From contig CASIAX010000026.1 of the NCBI GenBank assembly GCA_949372955.1, positions 1-64,000 of the forward strand: a DNA stretch of 64,000 nucleotides, given 5' to 3'. The notes beneath the pieces are model-generated. The model saw only the letters and a program-made list of their open reading frames with translations. It searched no databases and was not told the origin of the DNA. Each line of letters starts with the position of its first letter. The first letter of the stretch is position 1. Source of the DNA: SGZJ01 sp949372955 (GTDB lineage Bacteria; Bacteroidota; Bacteroidia; Flavobacteriales; Flavobacteriaceae). This document shows, one piece after another, positions 17,459 through 27,129 of the stretch. The translations under genes were made by a program, and so were the position numbers.

Positions 17459-17799
17459 TAAAGTTCATAGTTTAGCTTAAACTTAATACGCTTATTCTAA
17501 TGGTACTATTTTCATCATTAAATACATGTACATCTCATTCTATTTAATTATTCGCGAGTTTTTAAACCTCTGTTAATCAATATTTATTTATTTATTTAAA
17601 TCCACTTTGTGATATCCGTAAAAATTTATGATTAATATTCCTAATATTAATTTTTAATATCCAATTAATAAATATATATTCATACTTGTTTTTTAAGGTG
17701 TAAACCATTGAAAAATAGTTAATTGTGGATTAAATAGTTTTATCCATAATTCATTAAGAATTATTTAATTTAATACGCAAATACTGAGAATCTTATAAA
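17459..17799 (+). other. 341-bp non-coding gap before ilvD
   Basis: Very AT-rich, with no long ORF on either strand. It holds a 16-codon ORF at 17526-17576 with six Ile/Leu residues and a 9-codon Ile-containing ORF at 17628-17657. An imperfect hairpin near 17734-17756 pairs TGGAT with ATCCA. Neither ORF is followed by a GC-rich terminator with a T-run, so attenuation is not demonstrated. No clear TAnnTTTG promoter element was found either. The region must contain the start of the ilv-leu transcript. Confidence 0.4.
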
Positions 17800-19476
17800 A
17801 TGAATTTAAATAAGTTTAGTAAAACTGTAACCCAAGATGATTCTCAACCTGCTGCTCAAGCAATGTTACATGCTATTGGCATGAAAGAAACTGATTTTGA
17901 AAAGCCCATAGTTGGAATTGCAAGTACAGGTTATGAAGGTAATCCTTGTAATATGCATTTAAATGATTTATCTAAATATGTTAAGGATGGAATTCAGTCT
18001 GAAGATATTACAGGCTTGATTTTTAACACCATTGGAGTTAGTGATGGTATATCAATGGGAACACCAGGAATGCGCTACTCATTACCATCAAGAGATATTA
18101 TTGCAGACTCTATGGAAACAGTTGTGCAAGCAATGAGTTACGATGGTCTTATAACAGTTGTTGGTTGTGATAAAAATATGCCAGGAGCGCTTATGGCAAT
18201 GATAAGATTAAATAGACCCTCAATATTGCTTTATGGTGGGACTATTGATTCGGGATGTCATAACGGAAAAAAATTAGACATAGTTTCTGCCTTTGAAGCT
18301 TGGGGAAGTAAAGTTTCGGGAAAGATGAAAAACGATGAGTATAAATCTATAATCAAAAAAGCTTGTCCTGGGGCTGGTGCGTGCGGAGGTATGTATACAG
18401 CAAATACCATGGCATCTGCAATAGAGGCTTTGGGAATGTCTTTACCATTTAATTCTTCAAACCCTGCAAATAGTAAATTAAAACAAATTGAGTCTGAAAA
18501 ATGTGGTAAGGCAATTAAAAACTTATTAGTTAAGGATTTAAAACCTTTGGATATAATTACTAGAAAATCTATAGAAAATGCAATTAGATTAGTAGTTGCA
18601 TTAGGTGGGTCTACCAATGCAGTATTACATTTTTTAGCAATTGCTAGAGCAGCTAAAATAGATTTCACTTTAGATGATTTTCAAAAAATAAGTGATACTA
18701 CCCCTTTTATTGCTGATTTAAAACCTAGTGGCAAATATTTAATGGAAGATGTCCATGAAGTTGGAGGTACTCCTGCTGTTTTAAAATACCTTTTGAAAAA
18801 AGGATTAATTCATGGAGATTGTCTTACGGTAACTGGTCATACTTTAGAAGAAAATTTAAAAAATGTGGATGACTTGAAAGCCAACCAAGATGTTATAAAA
18901 ACTGTAGAAAACCCAATTAAGGAATCTGGCCATATAAGAATATTATATGGAAATATTGCCAAAGAAGGCTCTGTTGCTAAAATCACTGGAAAAGAAGGTT
19001 TGATTTTTAAAGGATCTGCTATAGTTTTTGATTCTGAGTATGATGCCAATAAAGGAATAGGTGAAGGGAAAGTAAAAACAGGTGATGTGATAGTAATTCG
19101 TTACGAAGGCCCAAAAGGTGGCCCAGGTATGCCTGAAATGTTAAAACCTACTGCTGCTATAATGGGTGCAGGACTTGGTAAAGATGTTGCTCTTATTACT
19201 GATGGTCGATTTTCAGGTGGAACGCATGGCTTTGTTGTTGGTCATATAACACCAGAAGCGCAAGTAGGTGGTAATATTGCTTTAATTGAAAACGGAGATA
19301 TTATTATAATTGATGCTATACAAAATACTATAGTTTTAGATGTTAATAATGATGAATTAAGAAAAAGAAGAAATAAATGGAGTCAGCCAAAATTAAAAGT
19401 CGATTCAGGCTCTTTATATAAATATGCAAAAATTGTTTCATCAGCTTCAAAGGGCTGTGTAACCGATGAATTTTAG
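17800..19476 (+). CDS. ilvD: Dihydroxy-acid dehydratase
   Basis: A 558-residue iron-sulfur enzyme that dehydrates 2,3-dihydroxy acids to the keto acids of Val and Ile. The three cluster cysteines are C50 (EGNPCNMH), C123 (VVGCDKNMPG) and C195 (GAGACGGMYTANTM). The C-terminal segments RYEGPKGGPGMPEML and ITDGRFSGGTHGFVVGHITPEA are conserved. It is first in the ilv-leu cluster, and ilvB follows 2 bp later. Full length. Confidence 0.97.
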   Translation: MNLNKFSKTVTQDDSQPAAQAMLHAIGMKETDFEKPIVGIASTGYEGNPCNMHLNDLSKYVKDGIQSEDITGLIFNTIGVSDGISMGTPGMRYSLPSRDIIADSMETVVQAMSYDGLITVVGCDKNMPGALMAMIRLNRPSILLYGGTIDSGCHNGKKLDIVSAFEAWGSKVSGKMKNDEYKSIIKKACPGAGACGGMYTANTMASAIEALGMSLPFNSSNPANSKLKQIESEKCGKAIKNLLVKDLKPLDIITRKSIENAIRLVVALGGSTNAVLHFLAIARAAKIDFTLDDFQKISDTTPFIADLKPSGKYLMEDVHEVGGTPAVLKYLLKKGLIHGDCLTVTGHTLEENLKNVDDLKANQDVIKTVENPIKESGHIRILYGNIAKEGSVAKITGKEGLIFKGSAIVFDSEYDANKGIGEGKVKTGDVIVIRYEGPKGGPGMPEMLKPTAAIMGAGLGKDVALITDGRFSGGTHGFVVGHITPEAQVGGNIALIENGDIIIIDAIQNTIVLDVNNDELRKRRNKWSQPKLKVDSGSLYKYAKIVSSASKGCVTDEF

Positions 19477-19478
19477 AA

Positions 19479-21176
19479 ATGAATAATACAAAAAAAATAA
19501 GTGGAAGTGAAGCTGTTGTTAAATGCTTAATAGCTGAAGGAGTTGATATAATATATGGTTATCCAGGTGGGGCTATAATGCCGGTATATGACGAGCTATA
19601 TAAATACGAAGATCAAATTCATCATGTTTTAACAAGACATGAGCAAGGTGCTACGCATTCTGCTCAAGGATTTGCCAGAATTTCTGGTAAAGTAGGTGTA
19701 GCAATTGCCACCTCTGGACCTGGAGCAACAAATTTAGTTACAGGTTTAGCTGATGCTCAAATCGATTCAACTCCAATGGTCTGTATTACAGGACAGGTAC
19801 CATCAAGTTTACTAGGTAGTGATGCTTTTCAAGAAACAGATATAGTTGGAATTTCTACTCCTGTAACAAAATGGAACCATCAAGTTACTAGAGCATCTGA
19901 TATACCAAAAGTGTTAGCAAAAGCTTTTTACATAGCCAAAAGTGGTAGACCAGGCCCGGTATTAATTGATATAACTAAAGATGCCCAGTTTGGATTATTA
20001 GACTTTAATTACAAAAAGGTGACTGGAATTAGGAGCTATAAGCCAATTCCTAAACTAGATATTACTAGTTTAGATTTAGCAGCTGACTTAATAAATAAGT
20101 CAATCAAGCCAATGATAGTTTGGGGTCAGGGAGTTATTCTTGCAGAGGCAGAAAATGAATTTAAAAAATTTATAGAAAAAACAGGGATTCCTGCAGCTTG
20201 GACTATAATGGGAGTTTCTGCTATACCCACTTCTCATCCATTAAATGTTGGAATGGTAGGTATGCATGGGAATTATGCTCCCAATATGCTAACAAATGAA
20301 TGTGATTTGCTTATAGCTATTGGAATGAGATTTGATGACAGGGTTACTGGAAATTTAGATAAATACGCTAAACAAGCTAAAATAATTCATTTTGAAATTG
20401 ACCCAGCTGAAATTGATAAAAATGTAAAAGTTGATGTTTCTGTATTGGGCGATGCTAAAGAAAGTTTAAGTAAGATATTACCTCTGCTAAAAACAAGAAC
20501 TCATAATTCTTGGTTAGTTAAATTCAAGGAGTTATATGATATAGAATACGATTCCGTAATAAAAGATGATTTGTTTCCTACCAAAGACGGATTAACTATG
20601 GGCGAGGTATTGAAAGAAATAAATACCTATACAAAAGGTAACGCTGCAATAGTTTCTGATGTTGGTCAACATCAAATGATAGCTTGTCGATATGCGAACT
20701 TCAATAAATCCAGAAGTAATATAACCTCTGGAGGACTTGGAACTATGGGTTTTGCATTGCCGGCGGCTATTGGTGCTAAAATGGCTTGCCCAGAAAGAGA
20801 AGTAGTTGCGGTTATAGGTGATGGTGGTTTTCAAATGACTATTCAAGAATTAGGAACAATATTTCAGTCAAAAGTACCAGTTAAGATTGTAGTCTTAAAT
20901 AATAGTTTTTTAGGAATGGTTAGGCAGTGGCAACAACTATTCTTTGAAAAAAGATATGCTTCTACTGAAATGGTAAATCCAGACTTCACTGCTATAGCAA
21001 AGGGCTATTATATTAAAAGTAAAAAAGTATCTAAAAGAGAAGAGTTATCTTCTGCTGTAGAAGAAATGATAAACTCAAAAGACTCCTTTTTTTTAGAAGT
21101 AGTTGTTGATAAAGAAGCGAATGTGTTTCCTATGATACAAAGTGGAGCCTCAGTTTCAGAAATTAGATTAAAATAA
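19479..21176 (+). CDS. ilvB: Acetolactate synthase large (catalytic) subunit
   Basis: A 565-residue thiamine-diphosphate enzyme that condenses two pyruvates, or pyruvate with 2-oxobutyrate. The catalytic Glu lies in RHEQGATHSAQGFARISG. The FAD-related middle domain is present, and the ThDP/Mg2+ motif is GDGGFQMTIQELG continuing to NNSFLGMVRQWQ. SDVGQHQMIACRY and GGLGTMGFALPAAIGAK are typical. It is coupled to ilvN (2-bp gap), so feedback by Val/Ile through the small subunit is expected. Confidence 0.97.
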   Translation: MNNTKKISGSEAVVKCLIAEGVDIIYGYPGGAIMPVYDELYKYEDQIHHVLTRHEQGATHSAQGFARISGKVGVAIATSGPGATNLVTGLADAQIDSTPMVCITGQVPSSLLGSDAFQETDIVGISTPVTKWNHQVTRASDIPKVLAKAFYIAKSGRPGPVLIDITKDAQFGLLDFNYKKVTGIRSYKPIPKLDITSLDLAADLINKSIKPMIVWGQGVILAEAENEFKKFIEKTGIPAAWTIMGVSAIPTSHPLNVGMVGMHGNYAPNMLTNECDLLIAIGMRFDDRVTGNLDKYAKQAKIIHFEIDPAEIDKNVKVDVSVLGDAKESLSKILPLLKTRTHNSWLVKFKELYDIEYDSVIKDDLFPTKDGLTMGEVLKEINTYTKGNAAIVSDVGQHQMIACRYANFNKSRSNITSGGLGTMGFALPAAIGAKMACPEREVVAVIGDGGFQMTIQELGTIFQSKVPVKIVVLNNSFLGMVRQWQQLFFEKRYASTEMVNPDFTAIAKGYYIKSKKVSKREELSSAVEEMINSKDSFFLEVVVDKEANVFPMIQSGASVSEIRLK

Positions 21177-21178
21177 TT

Positions 21179-21709
21179 ATGGAGAAAGAAATTAAAACAT
21201 TTACAGTATCAATTTATACTGAAAATAATATAGGATTGCTTAATAGAATTTCAGCAATATTCCAAAGAAGACATATTAATATAGAAAGTTTAAACTCGTC
21301 TGTTTCAGAAATTGAAGGAGTTTATAGGTTTACTATTCTTGTAAATGTTACTGAAACTCAAATAAAGAAAATAATTGGGCAAATTGACAAGCAAATTGAA
21401 GTAATTAAAGCTTACTATCATAATGAGGATGATACTTTTTATCAAGAGTCTTGCTTGTTTAAAATCAAATCAAGCCTATTGTTTGATGATAGGCAGATAC
21501 AAAATATTATAAAAGATAGTAATGCTAGAATTGTTACTGTTAATAAGCAGTTTTTTGTAATAGAAAAGTCTGGTAGAAGAAAAGAAATAGATATTCTGTA
21601 TGCTAAGTTGAATGAGTATGGAATCCTGCAATTTGTTAGGTCAGGAGCTATTGCAATAACTAAAGAACCAATGAATATATCAGAAATATTATCTGAGTTT
21701 AAAAACTAA
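21179..21709 (+). CDS. ilvN: Acetolactate synthase small (regulatory) subunit
   Basis: 176 residues. An ACT domain opens the protein (FTVSIYTENNIGLLNRISAIFQRRHINIESL), followed by the C-terminal ALS-small domain that activates the large subunit (ARIVTVNKQFFVIEKSGRRKEID through VRSGAIAITKEP). It binds branched-chain amino acids for feedback control. Length is normal for the IlvN/IlvH group. Confidence 0.95.
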   Translation: MEKEIKTFTVSIYTENNIGLLNRISAIFQRRHINIESLNSSVSEIEGVYRFTILVNVTETQIKKIIGQIDKQIEVIKAYYHNEDDTFYQESCLFKIKSSLLFDDRQIQNIIKDSNARIVTVNKQFFVIEKSGRRKEIDILYAKLNEYGILQFVRSGAIAITKEPMNISEILSEFKN

Positions 21710-21721
21710 TTAAAATATACA

Positions 21722-23191
21722 ATGAAAAATTACTTCAATACTCTTTCTCTAAGTGAAAAAAAAGACCAGCTTTCTAAATGTAGATTTATGAATTCAGATG
21801 AATTTAGTACTGGGGTAACTGCGCTGTTAAATAAAAAAATAGTTATAATTGGTTGTGGAGCTCAAGGCTTAAACCAAGGCCTGAACATGAGAGATTCAGG
21901 CCTAAATATTTCTTATAGTTTAAGAAAGGAATCTATTAAAGAGAAAAGACAATCTTTTCTTAATGCAAGTGGTAATGGTTTCACTGTTGGTACATATGAA
22001 GAATTAATCCCAGATGCTGATCTGGTTTTGAACCTGACTCCCGATAAGCAGCACACAGATGTTGTAGAATCCATTATGCATTTAATGAAAAAGGGTTCAA
22101 CCTTGTCGTACTCGCATGGATTTAATATTGTTGAAGAGGGTATGCAAATTAGAAAAGATATAACGGTTATTATGGTAGCTCCAAAATGCCCTGGAACAGA
22201 AGTTAGAGAAGAATTTAAAAGAGGTTTCGGAGTCCCAACATTAATCGCTGTTCATCCAGAAAATGATCCGGAAAACAAAGGTTTAGTTCAAGCCAAGGCA
22301 TATGCGGTTGCAACTGGTGGTCATAAAGCAGGAGTGTTAGAATCCTCATTTGTTGCTGAGGTAAAAAGTGACTTGATGGGTGAGCAAACTATTTTATGTG
22401 GAGTTTTGCAAACTGCATCAATATTGCTGTTTAATAAAATGATAAACGATGGTAGTGATAAAAATTATGCTTCTAAATTAATTCAAAATGGTTGGGAAGT
22501 AATAACAGAAGAGTTAAAGCACGGAGGGATAACTAGCATGATGGATAGGCTCTCAGATTCATCTAAAATTAAAGCATACACTATTTCAGAAGGACTTAAA
22601 AATTTAATGACTCCTTTGTTTATAAAACACATGCATGATATAATGTCTGGCCGTTTCTCAGCTACAATGATGGATGACTGGAAAAATGATGATGTAAACT
22701 TGCTAAAATGGAGAGCAGAGACTGGTGAAACAATGTTTGAGAAAACTCAAGCGACTACCGATGAAATTAGCGAGCAAGAATATTTCGATAATGGTGTCCT
22801 TATGGTTGCATTTGTGAGAGCTGGTGTTGAGCTAGCTTATGAAACAATGGTGTCATCTGGTATAGTTGAAGAGTCTGCGTACTATGAATCACTACATGAA
22901 TTACCTCTTATCGCAAATACTGTAGCAAGAAAAAAATTATTTGAAATGAATAGAATTATTTCTGATACCGCTGAATATGGTTGTTACTTATTTGACCATG
23001 CTTGTAAGCCTTTAATTAAAAGTTATGTAGATCAATTGCCAAAAAATATTATTGGGCATTCGTTTGTTGAAAATTCAACTATCAATGATAAGGAGTTAAT
23101 TGAAGTTAATTTAAAAATAAGTTCTCATTCGGTTGAAAAAATAGGAAAAATATTAAGAAAATCAATGACTGAAATGAAAAATATAGTTTAA
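21722..23191 (+). CDS. ilvC: Ketol-acid reductoisomerase (long, class II type)
   Basis: 489 residues, the length of the E. coli-like class II enzyme with duplicated C-terminal knotted domain rather than the ~330-residue class I form. The Rossmann motif is VIIGCGAQGLNQGLNMRDSG, followed by SYSLRKESIKEKRQSF (NADPH specificity region) and APKCPGTEVREEFKRGFGVP. Metal-binding Asp/Glu lie in SDLMGEQTILCG and later ELAYETMVSSG. It converts acetolactate to dihydroxyisovalerate upstream of IlvD. The start lies 12 bp after ilvN. Confidence 0.96.
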   Translation: MKNYFNTLSLSEKKDQLSKCRFMNSDEFSTGVTALLNKKIVIIGCGAQGLNQGLNMRDSGLNISYSLRKESIKEKRQSFLNASGNGFTVGTYEELIPDADLVLNLTPDKQHTDVVESIMHLMKKGSTLSYSHGFNIVEEGMQIRKDITVIMVAPKCPGTEVREEFKRGFGVPTLIAVHPENDPENKGLVQAKAYAVATGGHKAGVLESSFVAEVKSDLMGEQTILCGVLQTASILLFNKMINDGSDKNYASKLIQNGWEVITEELKHGGITSMMDRLSDSSKIKAYTISEGLKNLMTPLFIKHMHDIMSGRFSATMMDDWKNDDVNLLKWRAETGETMFEKTQATTDEISEQEYFDNGVLMVAFVRAGVELAYETMVSSGIVEESAYYESLHELPLIANTVARKKLFEMNRIISDTAEYGCYLFDHACKPLIKSYVDQLPKNIIGHSFVENSTINDKELIEVNLKISSHSVEKIGKILRKSMTEMKNIV

Positions 23192-23192
23192 A

Positions 23193-24212
23193 ATGGCCTT
23201 AAGACTTATTGATATTTCAGCTATTAAAAAAGCGCAAAAAAATATTAAAGAAATAGTAATTAAAACACCTTTTAATAAAAACTCTAATTACAGTAATAAA
23301 TTTAAAGGCAATATATTTTTTAAAAGAGAGGATTTACAAAAAGTTAAATCTTTTAAAATAAGAGGAGCTTTTAATAAAATATCATTACTAAATTCTAAAT
23401 TAATTCAAAATAATATAGTTTGTGCTAGTGCTGGAAATCATGCCCAGGGTGTTGCCCAATCTTGTAGAATTCTAAATTTATTTGGTACTATTTTTATGCC
23501 AGTTAATACTCCTAATCAAAAAGTTAATCAAGTAAAAAAAATAGGCAAGAATAATATTGAAGTAGTTTTAATTGGTGATAATTATGATGAATCTCACAAT
23601 GCTGCAATTTCATTTTGTCAATCTAATAATCATACTTATGTTCATCCGTTTGATGATATGGATATTATTACGGGTCAAGGCACTTTATTTTTAGAGATTA
23701 TTCAACAATCCCCAAAAAAACTGGATTATTTATTTGTCCCAATTGGTGGAGGAGGGATGATTTCAGGTGCAATATCTGTTTTTAAGCAATTATCTCCAAA
23801 CACTAAGATTATAGGTATTGAGCCTGCTGGAGCACCGGCTATGAAAAATTCTTTAGAAAATGGTAAAAATATCACTTTAGATTCTATTGATGTTTTTGTT
23901 GATGGTGCAAGTGTAAAAAGAGTAGGTGAGATTTCGTTCAAATTTTGCAAAGAATATTTGGATGATATAATCCTAATCGATGAAGGCGAAATATGCCAAA
24001 ACTTGATTGATCTTCATAAAAATGAAAATATTTGGGTTGAGCCCGCTGGAGCTATGTCTGTAAGTGCGCTAAGAAAATACTCCGATAAAATAATTGGAAA
24101 AAACATAGCATGTGTTATCTGTGGTGCTAATAACGATCAAAGCAGAATGCCAGAAATTGAAAAAAAAGCACTTATTTGGAACGACCAAATGAGTGCTCTA
24201 TTAAATTCATAA
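23193..24212 (+). CDS. ilvA: Threonine dehydratase, catalytic domain only
   Basis: A 339-residue PLP enzyme deaminating threonine to 2-oxobutyrate for isoleucine. The PLP lysine is K55 (KSFKIRGAFNK), the phosphate loop is PIGGGGMISGA, and SAGNHAQGVAQSC binds substrate. The protein stops just after the catalytic domain (ICGANNDQSRMPEIEKKALIW, then a short tail). The C-terminal ACT-like regulatory domain of biosynthetic IlvA is absent, and no remnant is visible downstream, so this is not a simple frameshift. By length it resembles catabolic TdcB, but its place 1 bp after ilvC supports a biosynthetic role. Confidence 0.93.
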   Translation: MALRLIDISAIKKAQKNIKEIVIKTPFNKNSNYSNKFKGNIFFKREDLQKVKSFKIRGAFNKISLLNSKLIQNNIVCASAGNHAQGVAQSCRILNLFGTIFMPVNTPNQKVNQVKKIGKNNIEVVLIGDNYDESHNAAISFCQSNNHTYVHPFDDMDIITGQGTLFLEIIQQSPKKLDYLFVPIGGGGMISGAISVFKQLSPNTKIIGIEPAGAPAMKNSLENGKNITLDSIDVFVDGASVKRVGEISFKFCKEYLDDIILIDEGEICQNLIDLHKNENIWVEPAGAMSVSALRKYSDKIIGKNIACVICGANNDQSRMPEIEKKALIWNDQMSALLNS

Positions 24213-24262
24213 CTTTTTGATAATTATTATATATAATTAATACTATTTAGGATCAAAAATTA

Positions 24263-24270
24263 TAAATTTG
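24263..24270 (+). promoter_or_regulatory. Possible internal -7 promoter element upstream of gapN
   Basis: TAAATTTG is a perfect TAnnTTTG ending 30 bp before the gapN ATG, in an 88-bp gap that is the largest inside the ilv-leu cluster. No matching -33 TTTG at the right distance was found. Confidence 0.4.
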
Positions 24271-24300
24271 TACATTATTAATATAAAACCTTGCTAAAAT

Positions 24301-25890
24301 ATGAATGATTTCACTCAAATTCCTGATCAATATCAAATTAAGAAACCATTAATGCAGGAAACCTATTTATCTGATGGTGAATTAATCAAATGGCAAGGTG
24401 AATATTCTGAAATATATTCAACAATTTCATCCACTAAAAAGTATTCTCCCACCTTTTTAGGTAAAATCCCAAGTCTTGGTAAAAAAGAAGCTCTAGAGGC
24501 TTTAGATGCTGCATGTAATGCATTTGATAACGGAAGGGGTAGTTGGCCAACAATGAAAGTCCGAGATAGAATTAAATGCATGAGAAATTTTGCTGATCAA
24601 ATGAAATCTAAGAGGGAAGAAATTGTCAAGTTATTAATGTGGGAAATTGGTAAAAACCTTAATGATTCTCAAAAAGAGTTTGATAGAACGGTCGATTATA
24701 TTTATGATACCATAGAGGCATATAAGAATATAGATAGAGATTCATCAAAATTTGAAAAGCATAGTGGAATTTATGCACACATAAGAAGAGGTCCGCTTGG
24801 AGTTGTTTTGTGTTTAGGCCCCTATAACTACCCTTTAAATGAAACTTTTTGTTTATTAATACCAGCCCTAATAATGGGTAATACAACAATATTTAAACCT
24901 GCAAAACATGGGGTTTTATTAATTTCTCCATTATTAGAGATATTTAAAAATTGCTTTCCTAAAGGAGTAGTGAATATTTTGTATGGTAGAGGTAGAGCTT
25001 TAGCGACACCGATTATGGAGTCTGGAAAAGTTACTGTTTTAGCACTAATTGGTCATAGTTCTTCAGCGAATGCTCTTCAAGAAAAGCATCCTAAGAAAAA
25101 CAGACTAAGATTAGTTTTAGGCCTAGAAGCTAACAATCCTGCAATTGTTTTAAAAGATGCTAATCTTGATTTAGCAATTAATGAATGTGTTGCCGGTGCA
25201 TTATCATTTAATGGGCAAAGATGTACGGCATTGAAATTAATATACGTTCATGAAGATATCATTGAGGAATTTAACAAGAAATTTGCTGAAAAAGTTGACA
25301 GCTTAAAATTCGGGAATCCTTGGGATGAATCAGTTCAATTAACTCCGCTGCCTGAGCCAAATAAACCAGCTTATATACAGGAATTGATTTCTGACGCAAC
25401 TAGTAAAGGCGCTAAAGTTATCAATAAAAAAGGGGGTATTAAGTCTGAAAATTACATATACCCTGCTGTATTATATCCTGTAAAGAAATCAATGAAAGTG
25501 TATAGTGAAGAGCAGTTTGGTCCAGTTGTTCCAATAATTTCATTCAGCGATATTAATCAGCCGATTAATGATATGGCTGAATCTAACTATGGTCAACAAG
25601 CGAGTGTATTTGGAGAGGATGTTAATGTTCTTGCTCCATTACTTGATACTTTAGTTAATTTAGTTTGTAGAGTTAATCTAAATAGCTCTTGCCAACGAGG
25701 ACCTGACAATTACCCTTTTACTGGAAGAAAAGATTCCGCATTTAGCACATTGAGTGTTCACGATGCTTTAAGATCTTTTTCTATAAGGACTTTTGTAGCC
25801 TCAAAGGATAATGATGTGAATAAAAAAATTATTAAAGATTTATTGAATACTAAAAAATCCAACTTTATTTCAACTGATTATATTTTGTAA
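24301..25890 (+). CDS. gapN: NADP-dependent glyceraldehyde-3-phosphate dehydrogenase-like aldehyde dehydrogenase (GapN type)
   Basis: A 529-residue aldehyde dehydrogenase-superfamily enzyme. Catalytic C308 (FNGQRCTALK), general base E276 (LGLEANNP) and N176 (GPYNYPLN) are all present. QRGPDNYPFTGRKDS near the C-terminus is characteristic of GapN-like non-phosphorylating GAPDH, which oxidises GAP directly to 3-phosphoglycerate while making NADPH. Its position inside the branched-chain cluster is not explained by pathway chemistry, although ketol-acid reductoisomerase uses NADPH. Substrate assignment is by family only; another aldehyde is possible. Confidence 0.8.
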   Translation: MNDFTQIPDQYQIKKPLMQETYLSDGELIKWQGEYSEIYSTISSTKKYSPTFLGKIPSLGKKEALEALDAACNAFDNGRGSWPTMKVRDRIKCMRNFADQMKSKREEIVKLLMWEIGKNLNDSQKEFDRTVDYIYDTIEAYKNIDRDSSKFEKHSGIYAHIRRGPLGVVLCLGPYNYPLNETFCLLIPALIMGNTTIFKPAKHGVLLISPLLEIFKNCFPKGVVNILYGRGRALATPIMESGKVTVLALIGHSSSANALQEKHPKKNRLRLVLGLEANNPAIVLKDANLDLAINECVAGALSFNGQRCTALKLIYVHEDIIEEFNKKFAEKVDSLKFGNPWDESVQLTPLPEPNKPAYIQELISDATSKGAKVINKKGGIKSENYIYPAVLYPVKKSMKVYSEEQFGPVVPIISFSDINQPINDMAESNYGQQASVFGEDVNVLAPLLDTLVNLVCRVNLNSSCQRGPDNYPFTGRKDSAFSTLSVHDALRSFSIRTFVASKDNDVNKKIIKDLLNTKKSNFISTDYIL

Positions 25891-25962
25891 TATTCATAGA
25901 TACTTATTTATTATAATTCACTATTTTTATTTTATAAATTTTATTGATTTTAACTAGTATAA

Positions 25963-27114
25963 ATGGATAAGCAATCAGTTCAAATATTTGACACTACATT
26001 AAGAGATGGCGAGCAGGTTCCTGGTTGTAAACTTAACACAACTCAAAAGGTTGTAATCGCTGAGAAGTTAGAAAATCTTGGAGTTGATGTTATCGAGGCA
26101 GGTTTTCCTGTTTCAAGTCCAGGAGATTTTAACTCTGTAGTTGAGATTTCAAAAATAATTAAAAACACTTCAGTTTGTGCCCTTTCTAGAGCTGTTAAAA
26201 ATGATATTAAAATTGCAGGGGAATCCTTGAAAAATGCAAAATTTCCAAGAATCCACACTGGTATTGGAACTTCAGACTCTCATATTAAATATAAATTTAA
26301 CTCTACAAGAGATAAAATAATTGAAACTGGATATAATGCTGTCAAATATGCTAAATCATTTGTTGAAGATGTAGAGTTTTATGCTGAGGATGCTGGAAGA
26401 ACTGAGAATGAGTTTTTAGCAAAGGTCTGTGAGAAAATGATTGAGGCTGGAGCAACTGTTTTAAATATCCCCGACACAACTGGTTATTGTCTTCCAGAAG
26501 AATATGGTGAAAAAATCAAATATCTATTTGAAAACGTAAAAAACATACACAAAGTTACAGTTTCGTGTCATTGTCATAACGATCTTGGTTTAGCGACTGC
26601 TAATTCAATATCAGCGATTGTGAATGGAGCTAGACAAATTGAATGTACAATAAATGGTATTGGCGAAAGAGCTGGAAACACCTCTTTAGAGGAAGTTGTA
26701 ATGATTATGAAGCAGCATTCAAAATTAAATTTAGACACAAATATTAATACTAAACTTTTATATGAAACAAGTTTACTAGTATCTGAAAGTATGGGTATGT
26801 TTGTTCAGCCTAATAAAGCTATAGTAGGAGCTAATGCTTTTGCTCATAGCTCTGGAATTCACCAAGACGGTGTCATAAAAAACAGAGAAACTTATGAAAT
26901 TATTGACCCCTTTGATGTTGGTGTTAATAAATCATCAATAGTTCTAACTGCCAGAAGCGGAAGATCTGCATTAGCTTACAGAGCTAAATTAGTTGGGTTT
27001 GATTTGTCAAAGCTTGAGTTAGATTTAGTATATCCTGAATTTTTAAAATTTGCTGACAATAATAAAAGTGTATCAGATAAGGATATTCCAGAAATCATTA
27101 ATAAAATATTATAA
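25963..27114 (+). CDS. leuA: 2-isopropylmalate synthase, short form without regulatory domain
   Basis: A 383-residue HMGL-like TIM-barrel enzyme condensing acetyl-CoA with 2-oxoisovalerate. DTTLRDGEQVPG (10-21), CHCHNDLGLATANS (metal-binding His), ECTINGIGERAGN and FAHSSGIHQDGV are all diagnostic. The chain ends after the linker subdomain, about 120 residues shorter than LeuA with the C-terminal leucine-binding domain, so direct leucine feedback is not expected. It starts the leu block, 72 bp after gapN. Confidence 0.9.
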   Translation: MDKQSVQIFDTTLRDGEQVPGCKLNTTQKVVIAEKLENLGVDVIEAGFPVSSPGDFNSVVEISKIIKNTSVCALSRAVKNDIKIAGESLKNAKFPRIHTGIGTSDSHIKYKFNSTRDKIIETGYNAVKYAKSFVEDVEFYAEDAGRTENEFLAKVCEKMIEAGATVLNIPDTTGYCLPEEYGEKIKYLFENVKNIHKVTVSCHCHNDLGLATANSISAIVNGARQIECTINGIGERAGNTSLEEVVMIMKQHSKLNLDTNINTKLLYETSLLVSESMGMFVQPNKAIVGANAFAHSSGIHQDGVIKNRETYEIIDPFDVGVNKSSIVLTARSGRSALAYRAKLVGFDLSKLELDLVYPEFLKFADNNKSVSDKDIPEIINKIL

Positions 27115-27129
27115 ACAATTTACAAAATT

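Noticed and set aside
17500..17547. 15-codon ORF beginning at 17500 as an ilv leader peptide
   Set aside because: Only four branched-chain residues, none in a run, and no terminator after it.
24212..24300. Frameshifted remnant of an IlvA regulatory domain
   Set aside because: No ACT-like sequence is readable in any frame of the gap; the protein ends cleanly.
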